NCBI GenBank assembly: GCA_013044085.1
Contig: JABEVI010000008.1
Location: 1 to 17,052 of the forward strand
Direction of reading: 5' to 3'
Length of the DNA stretch: 17,052 nucleotides
DNA from: Steroidobacteraceae bacterium
GTDB taxonomy: Bacteria > Pseudomonadota > Gammaproteobacteria > Steroidobacterales > Steroidobacteraceae
Position 1 is the stretch's first letter. Each line of letters begins with the position of its first letter. This document shows, in pieces, positions 1 to 6,337 of the stretch. The position numbers were made by a program, and so were the translations under genes. The notes below the pieces were generated by a model. The model saw only the letters and a program-made list of their open reading frames with translations, was not told where the DNA came from and made no database searches.

Positions 1-231
1 GCCTCCGGCGTGCGCGTCAATTGCATCGTGCCGGGGGCGATCCTGACCGAGCGGCAGCGCGCGCTGTGGCTGACGCCGGAACTCGATGCGCAGTTCATCG
101 AGCTGCAGGCCTTGAAGTTCCGGCTGACCGCCGGGCACGTCGCGCGGCTCGCGTTGTTCCTGGGCTCCGAGGAGAGCGCCGGCTGCACCGGGGCGAACTT
201 CCTCGTCGACGGCGGGCTCACGCAGAATTGA
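1..231 (+). CDS. SDR-family oxidoreductase, C-terminal fragment (sugar dehydrogenase-like)
   Basis: This is the C-terminal 76 residues of a short-chain dehydrogenase/reductase; the gene starts left of the window, so the nucleotide-binding glycine motif and the YxxxK catalytic pair are not visible. The visible part opens with the GVRVN-x-IVPG segment that follows the active site in classical SDRs. It then has a TERQ-x-x-LWLTPE segment and ends with the typical SDR tail (CTGANFLVDGG near residues 58-68). I associate the TERQ/LW pattern with aldose 1-dehydrogenase-like SDRs, from memory only. It converges on the GntR gene with a 39-bp gap. Given the sulfoquinovosidase nearby, an NAD-dependent sulfoquinovose 1-dehydrogenase, first enzyme of the sulfo-Entner-Doudoroff route, is an attractive inference. 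The SDR family call is firm and the substrate is not. Confidence 0.85.
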   Translation, partial: ASGVRVNCIVPGAILTERQRALWLTPELDAQFIELQALKFRLTAGHVARLALFLGSEESAGCTGANFLVDGGLTQN

Positions 232-270
232 GGCAATCCAGGTCCGCCGCGCCGCGCGCCGCGGTGCGCT

Positions 271-990
271 TCACGTGAGCGTCACCGCGTAAACCAGCCC
301 GTCGGAGCGGACCCGGCTGACGCGCCACTCGACCTTGCGCTCCTGCAGCGACAAGGCGAGGCGGTCGATCACGAGGATCGGGCTGCCGACCGCGACCGAG
401 AGGATGCGCTGATCCGCCGCGCTCGCGAGTTCAGCGTGCACTTCCTCGTGGGTGGCGACGATGTTGATGCCGTAATCGGTCTGGTACAGGGAGTACAGCG
501 TGTTCGGCATCGCGGCGCGTTTCTCGATGCCCGGCACGATATGCGCCGGCACGACGATGCTCTCGTGCAGCGCGGGCTGCCCATCGATCAAGCGCGTGCG
601 GGTGATCTCGACGACGCGGGCATCCCGGTCCAGGTCGAGCTTGGCGCGCTCGGCGGCGCGCGCCGCGCGCACCTTGACCGCCTCGCTGGTGCGCTCGGGC
701 TTCAGGCGCGCGCCGCCCGGGCGCGAGATCTTGAAGAAGCGGAACAGCGCGCGCTCCTGGGTGTGCTCGGCGATGTACGTGCCCTTGCCCTGGCGCCGTT
801 CGAGGAGTTTCTCCGCGGTCAGCGCATCGAGCACCTTGCGCACGGTTCCCTGGCTCACCCCGAGTTCCTTGGCGAGGCTCTGCTCGCTCGGCAGCGACTC
901 TCCCGGCCGCCAGGCGCCCTGTACCACGCGGTTGACCAGGATGTCGTAGACCTGGCGATACAAGGGTCGGTAACCTGGCGTCTCTGTCAC
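271..990 (-). CDS. GntR-family transcriptional regulator (HutC/UTRA type)
   Basis: A 239-residue regulator of usual length for the HutC subfamily. Residues 8-75 form the winged helix-turn-helix: PLYRQVYDIL, then G-x-x-x-PGESLPSE and the recognition helix around LGVSQGTVRKVLDAL, closing with the wing RRQGKGTY. Residues about 95-235 match a UTRA ligand-binding domain, which in this subfamily senses a small metabolite, often a sugar phosphate or acid. The start is GTG at 990, chosen because a purine-rich GAAGGGAAG lies about 6 bases upstream. The gene follows the esterase by 46 bp on the same strand and is probably the last gene of the leftward operon. It is the only specific regulator in this half, so it likely controls the divergent transporter and receptor promoters. 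The inducer is unknown; sulfoquinovose or a derivative is an inference. Confidence 0.93.
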   Translation of the reverse strand: MTETPGYRPLYRQVYDILVNRVVQGAWRPGESLPSEQSLAKELGVSQGTVRKVLDALTAEKLLERRQGKGTYIAEHTQERALFRFFKISRPGGARLKPERTSEAVKVRAARAAERAKLDLDRDARVVEITRTRLIDGQPALHESIVVPAHIVPGIEKRAAMPNTLYSLYQTDYGINIVATHEEVHAELASAADQRILSVAVGSPILVIDRLALSLQERKVEWRVSRVRSDGLVYAVTLT

Positions 991-1036
991 GTCTGCTTCC
1001 CTTCAGTCGTTGACCGCGGTTCTGCTCTTGGAAATC

Positions 1037-2164
1037 TCATTGCGATCCAAGGTGTTTATCGAAGAATGCAGCCATGATCTGGTCGGCCTCTTTGGTCTCG
1101 GGCAGACCCGGATGGTTCCAGAATGCGTGCGGCAGTCCCTCGAATACTACCAGGCGCGCGTCGACTCCGGCGCGCAGGAATGCCAAATGCAGTATCGTCG
1201 TTCCGCTGAGCAGCATGTCACGTTCGCTCGTCACGAACAGCGTCGGCGGGAAGCCGTGAAGGTCCGCGTATAGCGGTGAGCGCAGCGGGTCCTTCATGTT
1301 TACCGTGACCGGCTTCGCAGCACCCGCGGTGCGTGGGCGATCCCGCGGCAGGCCGAGCGGACCGGACAAGCCGAAGAGGCCGAAGATCGCCTGTGAATCG
1401 CCCCGTTGGCTCAAATCGCCCACGCCAGAGAAGACTCCGAGGCAACCGGGCAGTGGCAGGCCGAGCTGGCGCAGCCGCACCGCGACCTGCGGAGTCAGAA
1501 CGGCACCGGCCGAAGTTCCGTAGATGCAGATGTGGCGCGCTTTGTAGTGCACGAGCAACCGACGATAGACCGCGACAGCGTCGTCGATTTGGGCCGGGAA
1601 GGGATGCTCCGGTTGCAGCCGATAGAGTACTGCGACGACCTCGGTCCGCGTGAGGTTGGCGATCGGCACGGTTTCGGTCAGCGAACCGGAGTCGGAGTCG
1701 AAGCCGCCTCCATGCAGGTTGATCAATACCCGGTCGCGATTGCTCGCGGGGATGCGCAGGGGCGTTACGATCCTCACCGGCACTCCGGCCATGGTGCGCT
1801 CGCGTACGCGCACCGGGTACATGGCTTCGAAGCGCGCGCCGCGCGCGGCCTGCCAGATATCGGTCTGCTTGCGGCGTTCCGCGAGCGACATCGATCCGAG
1901 GTCCGGCGGCTGCCGCGCGAGAAAAGCCCGCGCCTGCGGACTTACCGTCGTCGGGATCGGCACGACCCGGGTCACGTGGGCGGTGCCTTGAGCGTCGAGG
2001 TAGCTGCTGTTCGAAGTGGGTATTGCCGGCCGATCCGCGCTCTGGGTCGGCGGCTCGGCGCTCGCGCCCGCCGACATCAGCGCCATCACGCCGAATGCCG
2101 CCGACAACGCGGCGATCCGTGAGGCTGTCCATGGCGCCGCCCGGCTTGCTGTATTTATGGGCAT
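1037..2164 (-). CDS. exported alpha/beta-hydrolase, hormone-sensitive-lipase (family IV) esterase
   Basis: A 375-residue protein that hydrolyses carboxylic esters. It shows the HSL-family oxyanion motif HGGGF (151-155), the nucleophile elbow GTSAG with Ser218, Asp316 in SERDMLLSG and His346 in GLPHAFW, so the full triad is present. The first 36 residues look like a signal peptide: arginines at 8 and 16, a hydrophobic run of Ala/Leu/Val/Met, and a cut likely after AGASA. This predicts a periplasmic or surface location, unlike most cytosolic family members. The ATG at 2164 was chosen for its AGGAAG ribosome site (2172-2177) and signal peptide. An upstream ATG at 2230 would overlap the stop of the transporter gene (ATGA) and add 22 residues before the signal, which seems less likely. 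The link to an anionic-sugar transporter and a sulfoquinovosidase suggests deacylation of a glycolipid such as SQDG. That substrate is inferred. Confidence 0.88.
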   Translation of the reverse strand: MPINTASRAAPWTASRIAALSAAFGVMALMSAGASAEPPTQSADRPAIPTSNSSYLDAQGTAHVTRVVPIPTTVSPQARAFLARQPPDLGSMSLAERRKQTDIWQAARGARFEAMYPVRVRERTMAGVPVRIVTPLRIPASNRDRVLINLHGGGFDSDSGSLTETVPIANLTRTEVVAVLYRLQPEHPFPAQIDDAVAVYRRLLVHYKARHICIYGTSAGAVLTPQVAVRLRQLGLPLPGCLGVFSGVGDLSQRGDSQAIFGLFGLSGPLGLPRDRPRTAGAAKPVTVNMKDPLRSPLYADLHGFPPTLFVTSERDMLLSGTTILHLAFLRAGVDARLVVFEGLPHAFWNHPGLPETKEADQIMAAFFDKHLGSQ

Positions 2165-2171
2165 TTGTGAT

Positions 2172-2177
2172 CTTCCT
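2172..2177 (-). promoter_or_regulatory. ribosome binding site that sets the esterase start
   Basis: AGGAAG on the minus strand lies 7 bases before the ATG at 2164. It favours this internal start over the ATG at 2230, which overlaps the stop codon of the MFS gene. Confidence 0.6.
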
Positions 2178-2226
2178 GGGTTCGGGGTGACGATCGGGTT
2201 GAAACCGCGCGCTGCATCCGGTGTTG

Positions 2227-3561
2227 TCATTCGACGGCCTGATCGTGGACCGTGACTATGCGCGGCACCAACACTTGGATCAACGCCAGCGCGATCAGGT
2301 ACGCGACGGCGCAATACGCGAAGATCGGCCAGTAGCCGCCGGAGCGCGAAAGTTGCCAGCCGGTGAGTTCGAGAATCGCGAGACCGCCAAGATTGCCGAA
2401 TAGCGCGCCGATGCCGACCACCGTACCGACCATCTCGTCCGGGAACAGGTCGGCGGCCAGCGCGAACACGTTGGTCGAGAATCCCTGGTGAGCGGCGAGC
2501 GCGAGCCCGATGAGCAGAACGGCGTACCAGTAGCTTTGCACGAGAAAGACCATGGGCAGAACGGTCACGGCGATCGCGCAGATCAGCAGCGTGGTCTTGC
2601 GCGCCGCGTTCAAGCTCGAACCGCGTGCCAGCATGCGGGCGGGTAGCACGCCACCGCCGAGCGCGCCGATCGAGGCCAGTACGTAGATCGCCGCGAGTGG
2701 CACCCCGAAGGTGTGTAGATTCAATCCGTATCGACGATGCATGAAATCCGGCAGCCAGAACAACAGAAACCACCAAACCGGATCAGTGATCAGTTTCGCG
2801 CCCGCAACCGCCCAGACGCGCCGATTCGAGAGCAGACTGAGCCATCGGGTTCCGGGCGGCTTCGAGAGGGGCGCGGCGGCGGCGCGCGTCCGCCGCGCCG
2901 GCTGCTGTTTTCCAGGCAGGGCGACGTAGGCCGCGAACCAGGCGGCCACCCAGATGAAGCCGAGTCCGCCGGTGATGAGGAACGCCGCACGCCATCCGAA
3001 CGCAATCACGATCGGCGGCACGATCAGCGGCGTAACGATCGGGCCGAGATTTGAGCCGGTATTCATGAAGCCGAGCGCGAGCGCGCGTTTGCGCGTCGAG
3101 AACCAATGGGCGATCGTCTTGACCGCCGCGGGGGTTTGGGCCGCCTCCGTCGCGCCGAGCAGGGACCGCAAGCCGACGAATTCAAGCACCGAACGCGCCC
3201 CCGCATGCGCCATCGCGACCGCACTCCAGACCGCCACCGCGATCGGGTAGCCGAAGCGCAGGCCAACGCGGTCGATGAACCATCCCGCGCCCATGTAGGC
3301 AACCACGGCGGACAATTGAAACGCCGATACGACGTTACCGTAGTCCATGTCGTTCCAGTGGAACCGCGCCTCGAGCAGCGGCTTCAGCAGGGCAATGATT
3401 TCCCGGTCGACGTAGTTGATCATGTTGGCCGACACGATCAGCGCGAGGAACATCCAGCGCACCCAACCCGGAGTGCCACTCCTACCGGTCGCGGCTCTGC
3501 CGAATTGTGTGTCGACCGCTTCGTCCCGGTTACCTTCGTTAGGTCGTTGCGTGAAGTTCAA
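2227..3561 (-). CDS. MFS transporter, anion:cation symporter (ExuT/DgoT-like)
   Basis: A 444-residue inner-membrane protein with about twelve hydrophobic segments, the normal size for the major facilitator superfamily. The first segment carries NYVDRE (49-54), resembling the N-Y-x-D-R signature of the anion:cation symporter group that carries hexuronates, hexonates and other organic acids. The loop after TM2 (GWFIDRVGLRFGYP) is the usual MFS loop, and a basic linker (about 215-240) separates the two halves. The start is TTG at 3561, supported by a strong GGAGGAGG immediately upstream; no in-frame ATG lies nearby. The esterase gene follows directly. An anionic sugar substrate fits both the family and the locus: inner-membrane uptake of sulfoquinovosyl glycerol or sulfoquinovose is my inference. 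Uronic or aldonic acids remain alternatives. Confidence 0.92.
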   Translation of the reverse strand: MNFTQRPNEGNRDEAVDTQFGRAATGRSGTPGWVRWMFLALIVSANMINYVDREIIALLKPLLEARFHWNDMDYGNVVSAFQLSAVVAYMGAGWFIDRVGLRFGYPIAVAVWSAVAMAHAGARSVLEFVGLRSLLGATEAAQTPAAVKTIAHWFSTRKRALALGFMNTGSNLGPIVTPLIVPPIVIAFGWRAAFLITGGLGFIWVAAWFAAYVALPGKQQPARRTRAAAAPLSKPPGTRWLSLLSNRRVWAVAGAKLITDPVWWFLLFWLPDFMHRRYGLNLHTFGVPLAAIYVLASIGALGGGVLPARMLARGSSLNAARKTTLLICAIAVTVLPMVFLVQSYWYAVLLIGLALAAHQGFSTNVFALAADLFPDEMVGTVVGIGALFGNLGGLAILELTGWQLSRSGGYWPIFAYCAVAYLIALALIQVLVPRIVTVHDQAVE

Positions 3562-3565
3562 TGTG

Positions 3566-3573
3566 CCTCCTCC
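3566..3573 (-). promoter_or_regulatory. strong ribosome binding site before a TTG start
   Basis: GGAGGAGG on the minus strand ends 4 bases before the TTG at 3561. It is the strongest Shine-Dalgarno match in the window and compensates for the weak start codon of the MFS gene. Confidence 0.65.
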
Positions 3574-3665
3574 AGTTAGCGCGGCATCACGAAGTTTGGT
3601 CGCCCGCCAGCCCCGTGCTCAGCCCGTTATCGGTTCCAGCCGGCCCATGGCGCCGCCGCCATAAT

Positions 3666-3683
3666 AACTCTGATATAAGAGTT
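3666..3683. promoter_or_regulatory. operator-like palindrome in the divergent control region
   Basis: AACTCTGATATAAGAGTT is an inverted repeat in which 8 of 9 base pairs match; only the pair next to the central four bases is wrong. It lies in the most AT-rich stretch of the window, between the MFS gene (-) and the receptor gene (+), where a local regulator would control both directions. The likely binder is the GntR protein encoded at 271-990, but this is inferred from position only. Confidence 0.5.
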
Positions 3684-3693
3684 GTATAACCAA
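3682..3693. promoter_or_regulatory. imperfect HutC/GntR-type half-symmetric site
   Basis: TTGTATAACCAA resembles the TTGTAT...ACAA-type sites reported for HutC-like regulators. It is imperfect: the outer TTG/CAA pairs match but the centre does not. It overlaps the right edge of the neighbouring perfect-arm palindrome and the putative -35 box of the receptor promoter. Either this or the 3666-3683 palindrome could be the true operator. Confidence 0.35.
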
Positions 3694-3711
3694 TAATATC
3701 CATGCTATGTT
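3682..3711 (+). promoter_or_regulatory. candidate sigma-70 promoter for the TonB receptor
   Basis: TTGTAT (3682-3687) and TATGTT (3706-3711) are separated by 18 bases and lie about 95 bases before the receptor start. Both boxes match the consensus at about four positions. The surrounding sequence is strikingly AT-rich for this genome. On the opposite strand TATTAT (3662-3667) could serve as a -10 for the leftward operon. Confidence is limited because only consensus matching supports it. Confidence 0.35.
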
Positions 3712-3790
3712 CGCCCGCACAGAAAAAGCCGTCGGCGCGAGCTCTGCGTGGCTCGTACGCTACACGAACGCGCAACGGATCGGACATTTC

Positions 3791-3802
3791 AGGGGGGGGG
3801 AG
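3791..3802 (+). promoter_or_regulatory. ribosome binding site built on a G9 tract
   Basis: An A, nine consecutive G residues (3792-3800) and AG sit 2 bases before the receptor ATG at 3805. The tract is the only Shine-Dalgarno-like sequence there. A homopolymer in this position could vary in length by slippage and so alter spacing to the start codon. It could also be a sequencing-error hotspot. Confidence 0.5.
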
Positions 3803-3804
3803 CC

Positions 3805-6225
3805 ATGGTCAATGTTCTCGTGAAATTTCGTACTACTGTCGTCACCGCGGTGGCGATAGCGGGCTTGGTGGCGTCCGGCGGCGCCGTCGCGCAATCCGGC
3901 GGGGCCGCTGCCGCCAATTCCGGAGAGCTCGGCGAGATCGTCGTCACCGCGCAGAAGCGCGCAGAACGGCTGCAGGAAGTTCCGGCAGCAGTCGCGGTGT
4001 ACACCGGTGCGCAGCTCGAACGCAGCGCCGCGATCAACATGGAAGGCATGTTGAACCAGATTCCCGGCGTAACCTTCCACAAGGGTGATATTCCCTTCAA
4101 TACGTCGCTGTTCTTGCGCGGCGTTGGCACGATCAACTTCGCACTAGGCGCGGAGCCGAGCGTCGGCTACGTACTCGACGGCGTCGTGATGGGCACTTCT
4201 GGCCAGGCGTTCGGTGATCTGTTCGACGTCGCGCGCATCGAAGTCATCCCCGGTCCGCAGGGCACCCTGTTCGGCAAGAACTCGTCGGCCGGCGTGATCA
4301 ACGTGGTCTCAGTGATGCCGCGCGACACCTACGACGCCGACGTTAACGTCTCCTACTTCGAGGGCAACGAGCAGCGGACCCGCGCATCCGTAGACTTGCC
4401 GATTTCCAACACCTTTCTCACGCGTACCACCGTGTTCCTGGGTCGGTACGACGGCAATCTGACGAACCTATACCAGCCCTCGGTCAATTCCGGCACCAGC
4501 AAGATCAACGGCTACGACCATCGAGGCATCCGCTCGATATGGAAGTGGAACGCCTCGGACGCGCTGAAGTTCACGTTCATAGGCGACTGGTCGGAATCGA
4601 ACGATAACTGCTGCGCATTCGTGACCGGAACGCCGCCGGGCACTCCAGCCGGCACTTCGGCGCCGATCGCAGGCGCTTTGCAGAGCATCCTGGCCGGCAG
4701 CAGTTACCAGGGCGACAAGACGCGCACCGTCGACGACAGTCTGGTGACGCAGAGCTTGGAGCGCCAGCGTGGCCTGTCCTTGCAGACAGATTGGTCCAAG
4801 GGCGGCTACACGCTGACCAACATCCTCGCGTACCGCTATTGGTGGTTCAACGAAATTCGCGAAGGCGACAACCTGCCGGTGGTGGCGGCGTACGTCGGTG
4901 GCGCATTCGGGATGGTGCACGACATCGGTCCGCAGACGACCTCGACCCTGACCGAGGAGATCCGCATTGCCTCGCCGGCCCACCAGTTCTTCGAGTACGT
5001 CGGCGGCCTTTTTTATTATCACGACGTACAGAACCGCTACTTCCAGCGCAACGACATGGTGTGTAACTCGACGACACTCGCTCCGGACGCGACCGGGCTC
5101 GCGCCGTGCCAGCCGGGGTCATCGAGCTACAGCACGCCCATGGCCAGCGCGACCTTCGGGTCGACCACCGTTAGCGTTGCCGCTTACGGCCAGGGTACGC
5201 TGCACTTCACCAAGACGTTCCGGGGCATCGTCGGTTTACGCGAGACTCACGATGAACTGACGGAATACCATGACTACACGCTTTCGCCGGTTGGCGGCGG
5301 TGGCGTGATCTCGGCGAATTGCACTCCGCAGCCCGGTTGCCTGCCCTTCCAGGGCAACGGTTCGACTTCGAAATCGAACCTGTCAGGCAAGATCGGCGTG
5401 CAGTGGGACGCGACGCCCGATGAGATGACGTACGCGACCGTGGCCAAGGGTTACAAAGGTCCCGCCTACAATGTCTATTTCAATCAGAACAACCTTCAGG
5501 CTGCGCCGCTGGCGCCCGAGACGTCGACCGCGTATGAATTCGGGTTGAAGTCGACGTTGCTCGATGGCGATGCTTACCTGAATGCCGACGTGTTCCGCGA
5601 GGAGTTCAACAACTTCCAGGCCAACAGCCCGACGGTCCTGAACGGCGTGGTCATCACGCAGTTGACCAATGCGGGATCGGTTGTGAGCCAGGGATTCGAA
5701 CTGACCGGCGCGGCACGTGTTTCGCGCGCATGGGACTTGAACGGCGGGATCACCTATGCGGATGCGCATGTGACGAAGTTCAATTCGCCTGCCGGAGCGA
5801 ATCCCTTCTCCGTTGCGCGGAGCGGCAGTGCGCTGCCGTTCGCGCCGAAGTTCAAGGGGAACCTCGGAACGGACTACACATGGTCGGCGGGCCTGCCGTT
5901 CGACGTGACGCTCGCGAGCAACTATAGCTACCAAAGCGTGCAGTACGCGGACTTCGCGACATGCACCGCCTCCTACTGCCCCAACGGAGGGGAAAACCCC
6001 TACCTGCGACTGCACGGGTACGGCATGTGGAACGCGAGCCTCGCGTTCAGCGATCACGACCACCGCATGAGCGTGACGGCTTTGGTGAAAAACATCGGCA
6101 ACACCAGCTACGCCTCGTTCGCGCAGACCGGCGGACCCGGCGGAAGCATCCAGTACTTCATTCCGCGCGATGCGAGCCGCTACTACGGCATCGAGTTCAA
6201 CGTGAAGGTGGGTGGCAGGCACTGA
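3805..6225 (+). CDS. TonB-dependent outer-membrane receptor
   Basis: An 806-residue receptor of typical length for energised uptake across the outer membrane, driven by TonB-ExbBD. Residues 1-30 form a signal peptide (basic N-end, hydrophobic VVTAVAIAGLV, cleavage near AVAQ). A TonB-box-like EIVVTAQ follows at 44-50. The plug domain runs to about residue 175 and contains LFLRG-x-G, GYVLDG and the conserved GPQGTLFGKN segment. The rest alternates as beta strands with aromatic ends, finishing in YYGIEFNVKV. The ATG at 3805 was chosen over an in-frame ATG at 3748 because it begins the signal peptide and has a purine-rich site before it. Receptors of this subfamily are often annotated as iron-complex receptors, but many take up carbohydrates or other organics. 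Its placement beside the sulfoquinovosidase suggests a sulfoglycolipid or glycoside ligand; that is inferred. Confidence 0.95.
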   Translation: MVNVLVKFRTTVVTAVAIAGLVASGGAVAQSGGAAAANSGELGEIVVTAQKRAERLQEVPAAVAVYTGAQLERSAAINMEGMLNQIPGVTFHKGDIPFNTSLFLRGVGTINFALGAEPSVGYVLDGVVMGTSGQAFGDLFDVARIEVIPGPQGTLFGKNSSAGVINVVSVMPRDTYDADVNVSYFEGNEQRTRASVDLPISNTFLTRTTVFLGRYDGNLTNLYQPSVNSGTSKINGYDHRGIRSIWKWNASDALKFTFIGDWSESNDNCCAFVTGTPPGTPAGTSAPIAGALQSILAGSSYQGDKTRTVDDSLVTQSLERQRGLSLQTDWSKGGYTLTNILAYRYWWFNEIREGDNLPVVAAYVGGAFGMVHDIGPQTTSTLTEEIRIASPAHQFFEYVGGLFYYHDVQNRYFQRNDMVCNSTTLAPDATGLAPCQPGSSSYSTPMASATFGSTTVSVAAYGQGTLHFTKTFRGIVGLRETHDELTEYHDYTLSPVGGGGVISANCTPQPGCLPFQGNGSTSKSNLSGKIGVQWDATPDEMTYATVAKGYKGPAYNVYFNQNNLQAAPLAPETSTAYEFGLKSTLLDGDAYLNADVFREEFNNFQANSPTVLNGVVITQLTNAGSVVSQGFELTGAARVSRAWDLNGGITYADAHVTKFNSPAGANPFSVARSGSALPFAPKFKGNLGTDYTWSAGLPFDVTLASNYSYQSVQYADFATCTASYCPNGGENPYLRLHGYGMWNASLAFSDHDHRMSVTALVKNIGNTSYASFAQTGGPGGSIQYFIPRDASRYYGIEFNVKVGGRH

Positions 6226-6248
6226 GCTTGCGGGATCCGATGAATCGA

Positions 6249-6298
6249 GAGCGGGCGGAGCCGACCGACCCCTGGGAGTCTGAGTGCTCCGCCCGCTC
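6249..6298 (+). terminator. 13-bp stem-loop between receptor and sulfoquinovosidase genes
   Basis: GAGCGGGCGGAGC (6249-6261) and GCTCCGCCCGCTC (6286-6298) form a perfect 13-bp GC-rich stem around a 24-base loop. It begins 24 bases after the receptor stop. Only a poor T-run (TTGTTGCCTTT) follows, so it may be a leaky terminator or an mRNA-stabilising hairpin that sets different expression for the two genes. Confidence 0.55.
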
Positions 6299-6337
6299 GG
6301 TTGTTGCCTTTAGACGGTTGGAAATGGGTGGCTCCAA

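Noticed and set aside
232..270. GC-rich inverted repeats between the SDR and GntR genes as a shared terminator
   Set aside because: The short CCGCG/CGCGG pairings are expected by chance in such DNA and no T-run is present.
2165..2776. Open minus-strand frame that would extend the esterase N-terminally by about 200 residues
   Set aside because: It overlaps the MFS transporter gene in another frame, is Arg-rich without family similarity, and the signal peptide and ribosome site support the start at 2164.
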